Below, one piece after another: positions 7,005 through 13,486 of a stretch of 13,486 bases of DNA; positions within the stretch are counted from its first letter, which is position 1; every line of letters starts with the position of its first letter. A model generated the notes under the pieces. That model was not told the DNA's origin and searched no databases. It saw only the letters and a program-made list of their open reading frames with translations. The DNA is taken from assembly GCA_023818865.1 (NCBI GenBank), contig JAMWDF010000051.1:1-13486 (forward strand). The letters run 5' to 3'. Source of the DNA: Candidatus Omnitrophota bacterium. Lineage in GTDB: Bacteria > Ratteibacteria > UBA8468 > B48-G9 > DSTR01. Position numbers and translations under genes: made by a program.

Positions 7005-7808
7005 GTGAAACTAAGCCTAACAATTTACAGTGTAGCGCAGCTAGTGGAAAAAGAAGGGATGACAGTGGAAAAATTCCTGGAGTTTGCCGCCCAACAAGGT
7101 TTTACAGGCGTGGACCTGGGATATTTCTGGCAGGACAAGAAAAAAGAGATGGAAAAACTTCCTTCCTGGTTAGAAAGATACGGCTTGACGGTTTCTGGAA
7201 CTATCACCAGAAGCAACTTTGGCGCAGTGGTGGGCACAGAGAAATTGGAAGAACAGATGAAGGCGGTAAAGGAAGCAATTGAAGATGCCACTCTCATAGG
7301 AGCGCCCAGCCTAAGAATCTTTGCCGGCGGCCGGGAAGGTCTTTCTTTTGAGGAAGGCGGTCCACTGGTGGCAGAGTGTTTCTTGAGACTGACCGAATAT
7401 GCGGAAAAGAAAAAAGTCATTCTGGCTCTGGAAGACCATCACGGTTTGGCCGCGACCGCTGAGCACCTGCTGTACTATATTAGCCGGGTAAATTCTCCTT
7501 ATTTTCGCCTGAATGTGGATATTGCCAACTTTCTTTTTGACCAAGATGACCCGGTTGAGGCCACCCGGAAAACTGCTGGCTATGCAGTAATGGTTCATGT
7601 CAAGGATGCAAAAAGACAGGGAGGCAAGGTGGAAACCTGTCTGTTAGGGCAGGGCGAGGTAGATGTAAAGGCATGTCTTCAGGTTTTCAAAGAAACTGGC
7701 TATACCGGCTATTTGTCTCTGGAATATGAAGCCCCGGAAGACCCAAGGAAAGGCATTCCCCATTGTTACCGCTACTTAAAGAAACTGGAGACTGAACTCG
7801 CCTGGTGA
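7005..7808 (+). CDS. Sugar phosphate isomerase/epimerase-like TIM-barrel protein
   Basis: 267 residues when started at the GTG at 7005, five nt after AAGGAGG (6993-6999); the resulting MKLSLTIYSVAQL is a typical beginning for the family. An upstream in-frame ATG at 6924 would add 27 poorly conserved residues and is less likely. The AP-endonuclease-2/xylose-isomerase-like barrel is shown by the metal ligands E143 ('LALEDHHG'), D172 ('LNVDIANF'), H198 ('MVHVKD') and E240 ('LSLEYE'). Members interconvert ketoses and aldoses or epimerise keto-sugars with a divalent metal. It follows the URO-D gene by 122 bp with no obvious promoter, so it is probably in the same transcript and processes the sugar released by the glycosidase. 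The precise substrate cannot be read. Confidence 0.8.
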   Translation: MKLSLTIYSVAQLVEKEGMTVEKFLEFAAQQGFTGVDLGYFWQDKKKEMEKLPSWLERYGLTVSGTITRSNFGAVVGTEKLEEQMKAVKEAIEDATLIGAPSLRIFAGGREGLSFEEGGPLVAECFLRLTEYAEKKKVILALEDHHGLAATAEHLLYYISRVNSPYFRLNVDIANFLFDQDDPVEATRKTAGYAVMVHVKDAKRQGGKVETCLLGQGEVDVKACLQVFKETGYTGYLSLEYEAPEDPRKGIPHCYRYLKKLETELAW

Positions 7809-8011
7809 AGCTTTAGACCTAAGACGGCGATAGTGACAGAAGGTTTAGGAGAATTGATTCTTCAACCGGTTAATAGTCAATCAAAGTTTAACTGCGGCAG
7901 CGGTGATTGCCCAAGGACTTGAAATTCTCTTTGGGAAATAATTGTTGGCGAGGTTTCTGACACGGATGTTCCTTTTTGTGGTATCATATGGTGCTAACTT
8001 AAGGAGGAGAG
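7809..8011. other. 203-bp spacer inside the sugar block
   Basis: The spacer separates the isomerase from the Gfo/Idh gene. Its 3' end carries a likely promoter and a strong SD, AAGGAGGAGAG (8001-8011). The first 130 bp contain two overlapping open stretches in different frames (7810-7920 and 7858-7944) that read like protein but have no start or SD. No clear terminator hairpin follows the isomerase stop. Confidence 0.5.
7957..7987 (+). promoter_or_regulatory. Putative promoter for the Gfo/Idh-amidohydrolase pair
   Basis: CTGACA (7957-7962) resembles a -35 box and TGGTATCAT (7979-7987) is an extended -10 (TGnTATCAT). The 19-nt spacer is long, but an extended -10 tolerates this. Initiation would be near 7994, leaving a short leader with the AAGGAGG SD before the ATG at 8012. 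It would let the last two genes be expressed apart from the first three. Confidence 0.4.
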
Positions 8012-9160
8012 ATGGGGAAAGTGAGAATTGGCGTGATTGGCGTTGGGGGGATGGGTTCGGCCCATTGTAAAAAAGTTCAGGAAATTGAGGAAACCACTCT
8101 TACGTGCGTCTGCGATGTGGATGCTCAGGTGGCCGAAAAGAAAGGACAGGAACTAAACGTTCCTTTTTTCACTGATTATCACACGCTGATTGATAGCGGA
8201 CTGGTTGATGCGGTGATTGTCGCTACCCACCATTGGATTCATCCGGAAGTCGCTATTTACGCTTTTAATAAAGGGTTACATGTTCTCTCAGAAAAACCTA
8301 TCGCGGTTACCGTCAGCGATGCGGATAAAATGATTAAAGCTGCCAAGAAAAGCAAGAAAGTGTTTGCCGTGATGTATCAGAGAAGGACAGAACCGACGAT
8401 TCGGAAGGCTTTAGAACTGATTCGCCAGAGAAAAATTGGGGAAATCCGCCGGACCTTGTGTGTGGAGCCATGGTACCGCACCCAGGCTTATTATGATAGT
8501 GGTAGCTGGCGAGCAACCTGGGCCGGGGAAGGGGGCGGGGTGATGATAAACCAGGCACCCCATGGAATTGATATTTTCACTCTTCTGGGCGGTTTACCTT
8601 CCCTGGTTCAAGCGAAGACCAGGACCAGACTTCACCGAATTGAGGTGGAAGATGAAGCCTGCGCTTTACTGGAATATCCTAACGGGGCCTGGGGGTATTA
8701 TTATGTGACTACCTGTGAAGCGATTGGTCCCTACCATATGGAATTTGCCGGGGACAAAGGGAAATTGGTCATCAGGGGGAATGAACTGGAACTCTACACC
8801 TGCCATCCATCGATTGATGAATTTACCTTTGCTGCGGCTGGGATGTGGGCGAATTTAGAGGTCAAGGAAGAACCGGTTGAGTTACCTCAAGGACTGCCGA
8901 CCGGCCATGGGGCGATCATTCAGAATTTTGCTAGGGCGATTCTTTACCAGGAACCACTGCTTTCTCCAGGGAAAGATGGTCTGAATTCAGTGGAATTCAT
9001 CAACGCGGTGATTCTTTCCGGTAAAACTGGTAAGCCAGTAAAACTTCCGGTGAGCCGCTGTCGATATGACCGGCTGATGGAAGAATTGAAAAGGACTTCA
9101 AAGCCCAAGGAAACAGTGAAGGTGGTGCGGGAAACTGACCCGAAGTTTAAACAGGGCTGA
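8012..9160 (+). CDS. Gfo/Idh/MocA-family NAD(P)-dependent oxidoreductase
   Basis: 382 residues, ATG directly after the strong SD AAGGAGGAGAG. The N-terminal Rossmann fold shows G10-V-G12-G-M-G15, D35 at the end of beta-2 as adenosine-ribose ligand (favouring NAD over NADP), and the family signature S93-E94-K95-P96 with catalytic K95. The C-terminal alpha/beta domain carries 'GEGGGVMINQAPHGID', supplying H184 as the second catalytic residue. These enzymes oxidise or reduce hydroxyls of sugars, inositols and sugar acids in the cytoplasm. The amidohydrolase gene follows after 15 bp, and dehydrogenase plus lactonase-like hydrolase is a recurrent pairing in non-phosphorylative sugar oxidation. The exact substrate is unknown. 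It is a different protein from the Gfo/Idh start at 13271. Confidence 0.85.
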   Translation: MGKVRIGVIGVGGMGSAHCKKVQEIEETTLTCVCDVDAQVAEKKGQELNVPFFTDYHTLIDSGLVDAVIVATHHWIHPEVAIYAFNKGLHVLSEKPIAVTVSDADKMIKAAKKSKKVFAVMYQRRTEPTIRKALELIRQRKIGEIRRTLCVEPWYRTQAYYDSGSWRATWAGEGGGVMINQAPHGIDIFTLLGGLPSLVQAKTRTRLHRIEVEDEACALLEYPNGAWGYYYVTTCEAIGPYHMEFAGDKGKLVIRGNELELYTCHPSIDEFTFAAAGMWANLEVKEEPVELPQGLPTGHGAIIQNFARAILYQEPLLSPGKDGLNSVEFINAVILSGKTGKPVKLPVSRCRYDRLMEELKRTSKPKETVKVVRETDPKFKQG

Positions 9161-9175
9161 ACCAGAGGAAGGAAT

Positions 9176-10006
9176 ATGTTTAGCGATATTCATGTTCATC
9201 ACCAACCAAGCGAGAAAGAGGTGGATACAAGTAAGTTGCTTAGCGCTATGGATAGCGCCGGAGTAGAAAAAGTGGCTGTTTTTTCCTGGTACGGCTCCAG
9301 TTTGGAGGAACAGGAAGAAAACATTAAGCAGGTGGGGAAAATAGTAGCTAAGGCTCCAGATCGCCTTTACGGAGTTGCTTGGATAGAGCCAGGCCACGGG
9401 ACAAAACTGGAATTTCTGGTTGACCTGGTGGAAAGGTGTAAATTCCGTGGTTTCAAGATGATCCCCACCGGCTGGTATCCTTATGAAGACAAAATTCTCT
9501 CCTACTGTCAGACCATGGCTGAGTTAAATACTCCCTGCCTTTTCCATTCCGGCATTCTCTATTTTGGTTCTCTTTCTTCCAAATGCTGCCGCCCAGTTTT
9601 CTATGAAAATTGCTTGAAGATTGCTAGATTTAGATTTGCCCTGGCTCATGTTGGCTGGCCCTGGACAGATGAATGCATCGCTCTGTATGGCCAATGGCGG
9701 AGTCTTTTCCGGAAGGGCGAAATCACCTCCAGACTTTTCTTGGATGCTAGTCCAGGAGTGCCGCCAGCCTGGCGTAAAGATGTATTTGAGAAACTGGTAG
9801 CTTTTGGCGCTGATGAAGATTTAATTTTTGGTACAGACTGGCTTATTACTGGCGAACAGGCAGAAAACAATTACTTGTCTCTGATCAGCCATTGGAAAGA
9901 TTTTTCCCAGAAGGAAAAAGACCTGGCGGAAAAAACCGGGTTTTCTGAGAAATCTCTAACCAACTTTTTCACTACAAACTTCAACCGCTTTTTTTCTGGT
10001 GAGTAA
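9176..10006 (+). CDS. Metal-dependent hydrolase, Amidohydro_2 type (lactonase-like)
   Basis: 276 residues; the ATG at 9176 follows the purine-rich GAGGAAGGA (9165-9173). The TIM-barrel amidohydrolase ligands are visible: D4-I-H6-V-H8 at the first strand, K94 in 'RGFKMIP', H124 in 'LFHSG', H158 in 'LAHVGWPW' and D221 in 'IFGTDW'. Relatives include 2-pyrone-4,6-dicarboxylate lactonase, L-fucono-/L-rhamnonolactonases and decarboxylases of the ACMSD type. Its position 15 bp behind a sugar dehydrogenase makes ring opening of a sugar lactone the most attractive reading, but decarboxylation is also possible. It closes the plus-strand block; the convergent mscL begins 43 bp further on. Confidence 0.75.
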   Translation: MFSDIHVHHQPSEKEVDTSKLLSAMDSAGVEKVAVFSWYGSSLEEQEENIKQVGKIVAKAPDRLYGVAWIEPGHGTKLEFLVDLVERCKFRGFKMIPTGWYPYEDKILSYCQTMAELNTPCLFHSGILYFGSLSSKCCRPVFYENCLKIARFRFALAHVGWPWTDECIALYGQWRSLFRKGEITSRLFLDASPGVPPAWRKDVFEKLVAFGADEDLIFGTDWLITGEQAENNYLSLISHWKDFSQKEKDLAEKTGFSEKSLTNFFTTNFNRFFSGE

Positions 10007-10035
10007 CTGGATTTTCGTAGGCCCTCCCCACCAAA

Positions 10036-10062
10036 CTACGCGGTAAGTCTATCCGCGGGTAG
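10036..10062. terminator. Stem-loop between convergent genes (weak terminator candidate)
   Basis: CTACGCGG (10036-10043) pairs with CCGC...GTAG (10053-10062) around a 9-nt loop, with a 2-nt GG bulge. It straddles the mscL stop codon and lies about 30 bp after the amidohydrolase stop. It lacks a T-run on either side, so intrinsic termination is doubtful. Confidence 0.25.
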
Positions 10063-10513
10063 GTGACTGAGTTTCAAAAGAGGAAGTGCAGTACGGACAA
10101 CGTACCGCTTTCAAAGAAATGACTGAGAAGCAGAAGGGACATTCTTTGGTGGCTGGCGGAGGCGGCGGTTCCTGTTTTTTTAGCCGGTTAACAGTCTTGA
10201 CTAGGAAGAAGGTAGCAAAAGCGACAATAATGAAACTGATGATGTGGTTAAGAAAGAGACCGTAGTTGATTGTGACCGCTCCGGCTGATTTAGCCTGGCC
10301 GAGAGAAGCATAAGGCCCAGGTGGAACCCCTGGTCGGAGAACGACAAAAAGGTTAGAAAAGTCAACGCGGCCCAGCAGTAAACCGACAGGAGGCATCATC
10401 ACATCCGCCACCAGAGAATTGACGATGGCCCCGAAAGAAGCGCCGATAATAATTCCCACCGCCATATCAATAACATTACCCCGCATTGCGAACGCTTTGA
10501 ACTCTTTCAGCAT
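10049..10513 (-). CDS. mscL: Large-conductance mechanosensitive channel with C-terminal zinc ribbon
   Basis: 154 residues; the ATG is preceded by AGGAGAGG. MscL is recognised by the N-terminal 'MLKEFKAFAMRGNVIDMAVG' region, TM1 (about 14-45, 'IIIGASFGAIVNSLVADVMMPPVG'), a periplasmic loop (50-82), TM2 (about 84-108) and the basic 'VNRLKK' end. It opens under membrane tension to release solutes in hypo-osmotic shock and forms a pentamer in the inner membrane. In place of the usual helical-bundle tail, a PPPPP linker (116-120) leads to a zinc-ribbon-like motif C125-x2-C128-x10-C139-x2-C142. It is the last gene of the argS strand group, 50 bp after the unknown exported protein, probably cotranscribed. 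Confidence 0.92.
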   Translation of the reverse strand: MLKEFKAFAMRGNVIDMAVGIIIGASFGAIVNSLVADVMMPPVGLLLGRVDFSNLFVVLRPGVPPGPYASLGQAKSAGAVTINYGLFLNHIISFIIVAFATFFLVKTVNRLKKQEPPPPPATKECPFCFSVISLKAVRCPYCTSSFETQSPTRG

Positions 10514-10563
10514 TTCCTCTCCTATTTAAGTAAACCACCTGCCGGTAACCTTCCCCTGACATC

Positions 10564-11484
10564 TCATTGCTTCTGTACTTGCTCCGATTTTACCTTAGTT
10601 GGTAGGCCACTGGCTAGCTTAAGGCTCTCAGCCAAGTGCAGCCCTTCTTTCTTCCAAGTATCCGGAGAAGCTGTGAACCCTTTTAAGATGGCCGTGAAAG
10701 GGCCAAGAACTGCTCCCTGGCTCAACAGCGGTGGAACTTTCATCATCAGGTAGTACTTGTGATAAATGTTTTTCTTATCCCAGTAGCAGCTTTTCCTTTG
10801 CTGACCGGGTATCACTTGGGGGTAGTAAGTCAAGATGCCGGTCTGTTCTGCCGGTAAATAAACCGCGGTCCAGCGAACATCTTCATTTAGTCGCCAGCCA
10901 TCATCGTCCCTAAACGCTCCTTCTATTATTTGCCCGTCAGCCAGTTCAGCCAGCCACTCTTTTGTCTCTGATGACCAGCAAAACTGAAACACGTACAAAG
11001 AATACGCTGGTTGATTTCTTAACGCACAATAACTTCTGGTGATTACTATCTTTTCCGGAGAGAGTTCCGTTAGCTCAGTTAACTCCAGGTCAGCCAGCCG
11101 GGAAATTTTCTGAAAGGTTACCGACTGCCCGCTAAAGGTCCGGCCAGCTTCAGGCGGTATAACTTGGCCATCAACTTTCAGGGTCAGTCTTTTTACTTCT
11201 TCCTTCCCTCCCTCGGAGTGGCCAGCCCCGATGAATTTGCCTGGCGCCGGACAAAAAATCGTTCCATAGAAACCGGTATTCACTCCCAGCCTGGTTTTTT
11301 CAAAAACTACCGAGCGCATAGTATAAGCGGCTTGTTTGCCTGAAATCTCTATTCGGTAAGGAGAAGATTGAAGGATGAAGGAACCAACAAAGTCTTGGTC
11401 CAGAGAAAACCCGTCCCTGGCCAGGAAGGCTATGGTGACCAGAAGTACTTTCCTAATATTTCTCAGAAAAAAGGTTATGCTCAC
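10564..11484 (-). CDS. Unknown exported protein, probably beta-rich
   Basis: 306 residues. I do not recognise the family. The N-terminus MSITFFLRNIRKVLLVTIAFLA looks like a signal peptide or anchor: positive charges at R8, R11 and K12, then a short hydrophobic run 13-22. The rest is rich in alternating hydrophobic and polar strands and aromatic residues, with notable patches 'NTGFYGTIFCPAPGKFIGAGHSEGG' in two parts (about 69-92), 'FRDDDGWRLNEDVRWTAVY' and 'CYWDKKNIYHKYYL'. This composition would suit a beta-sandwich, possibly carbohydrate-binding or lyase-like, but no catalytic signature is certain. The ATG overlaps the argS stop as ATGA, so translation is coupled to argS. Few Cys; no lipobox. 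Confidence 0.6.
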   Translation of the reverse strand: MSITFFLRNIRKVLLVTIAFLARDGFSLDQDFVGSFILQSSPYRIEISGKQAAYTMRSVVFEKTRLGVNTGFYGTIFCPAPGKFIGAGHSEGGKEEVKRLTLKVDGQVIPPEAGRTFSGQSVTFQKISRLADLELTELTELSPEKIVITRSYCALRNQPAYSLYVFQFCWSSETKEWLAELADGQIIEGAFRDDDGWRLNEDVRWTAVYLPAEQTGILTYYPQVIPGQQRKSCYWDKKNIYHKYYLMMKVPPLLSQGAVLGPFTAILKGFTASPDTWKKEGLHLAESLKLASGLPTKVKSEQVQKQ

Positions 11485-12938
11485 ATTCTCTCCGGCAAGG
11501 AAATGTTAAGTAATTTCAGAGAACGAGAGAAAACTGCATGAACTGCTCGGACCAGAGCCAGCCTGGCTAAAGAAAGAAGCCGGTTTTCACTAATCACCCG
11601 ATGCCGCTGATAATAACTGTGGAAAAGTTTAGCCAGAGAAAGCAGGTATTCAGCCAAAAGATGGACCTCCAGACTCCGGCTGATGTGCTCAATCACTCCA
11701 GGGAAAACCGCCAGTTCTTTCAAGAGATTAATTTCCTCTGCTTCTTTCAGCAAGGCACCGTCTGCCTGAAGACATTCTTCCGGAGAAAAACCCTGCTGGG
11801 CAGCATACTGATTGATGTGGAGCATCCGAACATGGGCGTACTGAAGGTAGTACACAGGATTTTCCAGAGATTGCTTCTTAGCCACCTCCAGGTCAAAGTC
11901 CAGATGGCTTTCCGCCCTTCGGAAAAGAAAGAAGAATTTGGCGGCATCTGGTCCTACTTCCTCCATCAGTTGCTTCAAGGTGATAAATTCACCAGCCCGG
12001 GTGGACATCCGTAGTTTTTCTTTCCCCCGGTAAAGCGTAGTCAATTGGACAATGATAATGTGAAGTTTTTCTGGGGGGAAGCCCAAGGCAGCTACCGCGG
12101 CTTTCAGCCTCTTTACGTAGCCGTGATGGTCTGGCCCTAAAATATCAATTATCAGGTCATATCCGCGCTTAATCTTAAACCGGTGATAGGCGATGTCTGG
12201 AGCCAGGTAAGTGAGAGAACCGTCGCTTTTCACCAGCACCCGGTCCTTATCATCGCCAAAAGCGGTGGAACGGAACCAGATGGCCCCTTCAGAGGAATAA
12301 AGGTAACCGGATTTTTCCAGGTCTTTCAGTACCTTATCTACCTCTCCCTGGTGATGGAAAATTTGCTCACTGATAAAAGAATCAAAACTAACCCCAAACC
12401 TGGCTAAATCCTCTCTGATTCCCCGGGAAATTTCTTCCACGGCCACCTTTTCAAAGAAATCAGGTTGCTCCGGGGGGACATCCTTAATCTTCCGGGCAAT
12501 ATCCACCAAATACTCACCTTGATACCCTTCTTCTGGAAGAGCCAGCTTTTTCCCCTGGAGTTGTTCATACCTGGCCTGGAGAGATTGACCTAAAAGGCGA
12601 ATCTGTCGGCCGGCATCGTTATGATAGTATTCTTTAGTTACCGAGTAGCCGGAAAAAGAAAGAATCCTGGCTAACGCCTCGCCAAAAGCTGCCTGCCGAC
12701 CATGAGCGATGGTTAGAGGACCGGTGGGGTTGGCGCTGACGAACTCCAGAAGTACCTTCTGGCCAGCCCCGAGCCTGGGCGAGCCAAAGCCTTCAGGGTC
12801 TCTGAGAATGGTCCTGACAATATCAGCCTGGACTTCTTTCTTCAGGAAAAAGTTGAGAAAGCCGGCTTTGTCTTCCACTTTCTCCAAAAAGTCAAGGATT
12901 TTTCGCGTTAGATGCGTAATATTTGCCCCTGGAACCAC
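11481..12938 (-). CDS. argS: Arginyl-tRNA synthetase lacking the first ~50 residues (5'-truncated)
   Basis: 485 residues from a GTG at 12936-12938; ArgS is usually 550-580. It charges tRNA-Arg with arginine in the cytoplasm. Visible are the end of the N-terminal Add1 domain ('AGFLNFFLKK', 25-34), the class I core with 'FVSANPTGPL' (66-75) then T76-I-A-H79 in place of H-x-G-H, 'YHNDAGRQI' (105-113), 'GPDHHGYVKRLKA' (268-280), R310-M-S-T-R in place of KMSKR, and the DALR anticodon-binding domain (about 363-485, 'ENPVYYLQYAHVR'). The first half of Add1, which contacts the tRNA D-loop, is absent; stop codons TAA TAA sit in frame just before the GTG, and no other frame upstream resembles it. An AAGGAG lies only 2 nt from the GTG, too close for a normal SD. 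It is broken, or cut by a junction. Confidence 0.88.
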   Translation of the reverse strand: MVPGANITHLTRKILDFLEKVEDKAGFLNFFLKKEVQADIVRTILRDPEGFGSPRLGAGQKVLLEFVSANPTGPLTIAHGRQAAFGEALARILSFSGYSVTKEYYHNDAGRQIRLLGQSLQARYEQLQGKKLALPEEGYQGEYLVDIARKIKDVPPEQPDFFEKVAVEEISRGIREDLARFGVSFDSFISEQIFHHQGEVDKVLKDLEKSGYLYSSEGAIWFRSTAFGDDKDRVLVKSDGSLTYLAPDIAYHRFKIKRGYDLIIDILGPDHHGYVKRLKAAVAALGFPPEKLHIIIVQLTTLYRGKEKLRMSTRAGEFITLKQLMEEVGPDAAKFFFLFRRAESHLDFDLEVAKKQSLENPVYYLQYAHVRMLHINQYAAQQGFSPEECLQADGALLKEAEEINLLKELAVFPGVIEHISRSLEVHLLAEYLLSLAKLFHSYYQRHRVISENRLLSLARLALVRAVHAVFSRSLKLLNISLPERM

Positions 12939-12965
12939 GACTCCTTATTAAATTGTTTCCCCCTC
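12936..12965. other. Probable sequence junction (recombination point or assembly join)
   Basis: argS homology stops here without its 5' part, and base composition changes to a GC-rich style to the right. Of 72 codons in the gene at 13271, 55 end in G or C (about 76%); of the first 72 codons in the Gfo/Idh gene at 8012, 35 do (about 49%). The exact breakpoint cannot be placed; the argS-like reading is convincing to about 12920. Confidence 0.55.
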
Positions 12966-13187
12966 CCGCGATCCCCCCGATGCCTTTTGCAATGCGTTGC
13001 GCTTGCTATGCTATAAGCCTTCGATAATATGGAGGCGATGTTAAGGCCACTGATCTCGAAGGGGGCATCTCCAAGCCTTGAGGATCGCGTTATCGATTTC
13101 GGGTGCGGTGAGGTGCACGGAGAAGGAATCCAATTGAAGATCAGAAATGGGTCCTCAAATCAAGAGGATTTCTCAAAAATTGGATAT

Positions 13188-13206
13188 TGGGGGGTCAGGT
13201 CTTGAC
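13188..13206 (+). repeat. Possible REP/RAYT-type element end (TGGGGGGTCAGGTCTTGAC)
   Basis: From memory, 'GGGGTCAGGTCTTGA(C/A)' recurs in many uncultured bacterial genomes at the edge of IS200-like REP-associated tyrosine transposase genes and as scattered remnants. Here a single copy occurs with no transposase and no second end in the window. It cannot be verified without a search. Confidence 0.3.
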
Positions 13207-13231
13207 TCATTATGAGGGGCCGTGTTACCTT
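13202..13231 (+). promoter_or_regulatory. Weak promoter candidate for the right-end Gfo/Idh gene (TTGACT-18-TACCTT)
   Basis: TTGACT (13202-13207) and TACCTT (13226-13231) are spaced 18 nt, upstream of AGGAGG and the ATG at 13271. The -35 box is supplied by the repeat-like sequence. The -10 match is modest. Confidence 0.25.
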
Positions 13232-13270
13232 AATTTACTGAATTATCTAAGGTGGATCAGGAGGCTGAAA

Positions 13271-13486
13271 ATGGATAAGGTGGTTGTGGGCGTAATAGGG
13301 GCCGGAATTATGGGGGAGAGGCACTCTCGGATTTACTCCGAGCTCCCCAACGCGGAATTGCGGGCCGTGGCCGACGTCCGGGAGGATAGGGCCAAGGCGG
13401 TCGCCGAGAGGTGCGGCGCGAGGTTGTGGTACAAAGACTATCGAGGCATTTTGGAGGACACGGAGATTCGGGCTGTCTCCGTAACC
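13271..13486 (+). CDS. Gfo/Idh/MocA-family oxidoreductase, N-terminal 72 residues (runs off the right edge)
   Basis: The ATG follows AGGAGG by 6 nt. The start MDKVVVGVIGAGIMGERHSR gives the Rossmann glycine motif G-A-G-I-M-G and 'AVADVRED' with the Asp that binds the NAD ribose, typical for the family; the EKP motif would lie beyond the window. Codon use is GC-rich (55 of 72 third positions G or C; Arg mostly CGG/AGG), unlike the genes to the left, so it belongs to another genome context or was acquired. It is not a duplicate of the protein at 8012: the similarity is limited to family residues. Confidence 0.85.
   Translation, partial: MDKVVVGVIGAGIMGERHSRIYSELPNAELRAVADVREDRAKAVAERCGARLWYKDYRGILEDTEIRAVSVT

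Larger units (their letters stand above)
12951..13270. other. 320-bp non-coding stretch right of the junction
   Basis: It contains a C-rich/G-rich run (12960-12977), an AT-rich patch resembling TTGCTA-16-TAATAT near 13003-13030, a 58-codon open frame 13029-13205 without an SD, and a repeat-like element near 13188-13206. AGGAGG (13259-13264) is the SD for the following gene. I see no RNA gene. Confidence 0.5.

Noticed and set aside
11601..12014. 137-codon plus-strand open frame within argS
   Set aside because: Antisense shadow of a clearly coding argS region; no SD or domain.
13029..13205. 58-codon open frame starting ATGGAGGCGATG to the right of the junction
   Set aside because: No SD, no family-like sequence, and its last codons lie in the repeat-like motif, whose reading ...GVRS-stop commonly ends chance frames. 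Kept out of the gene list.

Overview
This is bacterial DNA: compact genes, short spacers, Shine-Dalgarno (SD) sites such as AAGGAGG, and sigma70-like -35/-10 pairs. I cannot name the phylum. The gene mix (GH78-like glycosidase, URO-D-like enzyme, TIM-barrel sugar isomerase, Gfo/Idh oxidoreductase, Amidohydro_2 protein, acetyl-xylan-esterase-like hydrolase) recalls uncultured polysaccharide degraders, but that is an impression. There is no transposase, phage gene, CRISPR array, tRNA or rRNA.

Layout. (1) 1-152, minus: start of a tRNA m1A58 methyltransferase (trmI). Back-to-back promoters separate it from (2) 280-1800, plus: a ferritin-like protein and a Cys-rich U32-type protein. (3) 1781-3497, minus: a HAD phosphatase and an alpha/beta-hydrolase, overlapping each other; the hydrolase also overlaps the U32 gene tail to tail. 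(4) 3498-3793: regulatory spacer with a strong minus-strand promoter and a 15-bp palindrome. (5) 3794-10006, plus: sugar block of GH78-like glycosidase, URO-D-family protein and sugar isomerase, then, after a 203-bp spacer with its own likely promoter, a Gfo/Idh oxidoreductase and a metal-dependent hydrolase. (6) 10049-12938, minus: argS, an unknown exported protein (ATGA overlap with argS) and mscL. (7) 12939-13486: a stretch of different composition with the start of a second, unrelated Gfo/Idh gene.

The sugar block reads as a cytoplasmic route for a plant- or microbe-derived glycan: glycosidase for release, isomerase/epimerase and NAD(P)-dependent dehydrogenase for conversion, and a lactonase-like hydrolase. 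The divergent HAD phosphatase and esterase may assist. The URO-D-family protein is the odd member; it lacks HemE features and could be a methyl- or decarboxyl-transfer enzyme. No transporter or sugar kinase is present, so the substrate is unknown.

The most striking anomaly is at about 12940. argS lacks roughly its first 50 residues, nothing upstream restores them, and third-position GC in the next gene is about 76% against about 49% in the comparable Gfo/Idh gene at 8012. This is either a recent recombination junction or a chimeric assembly join.
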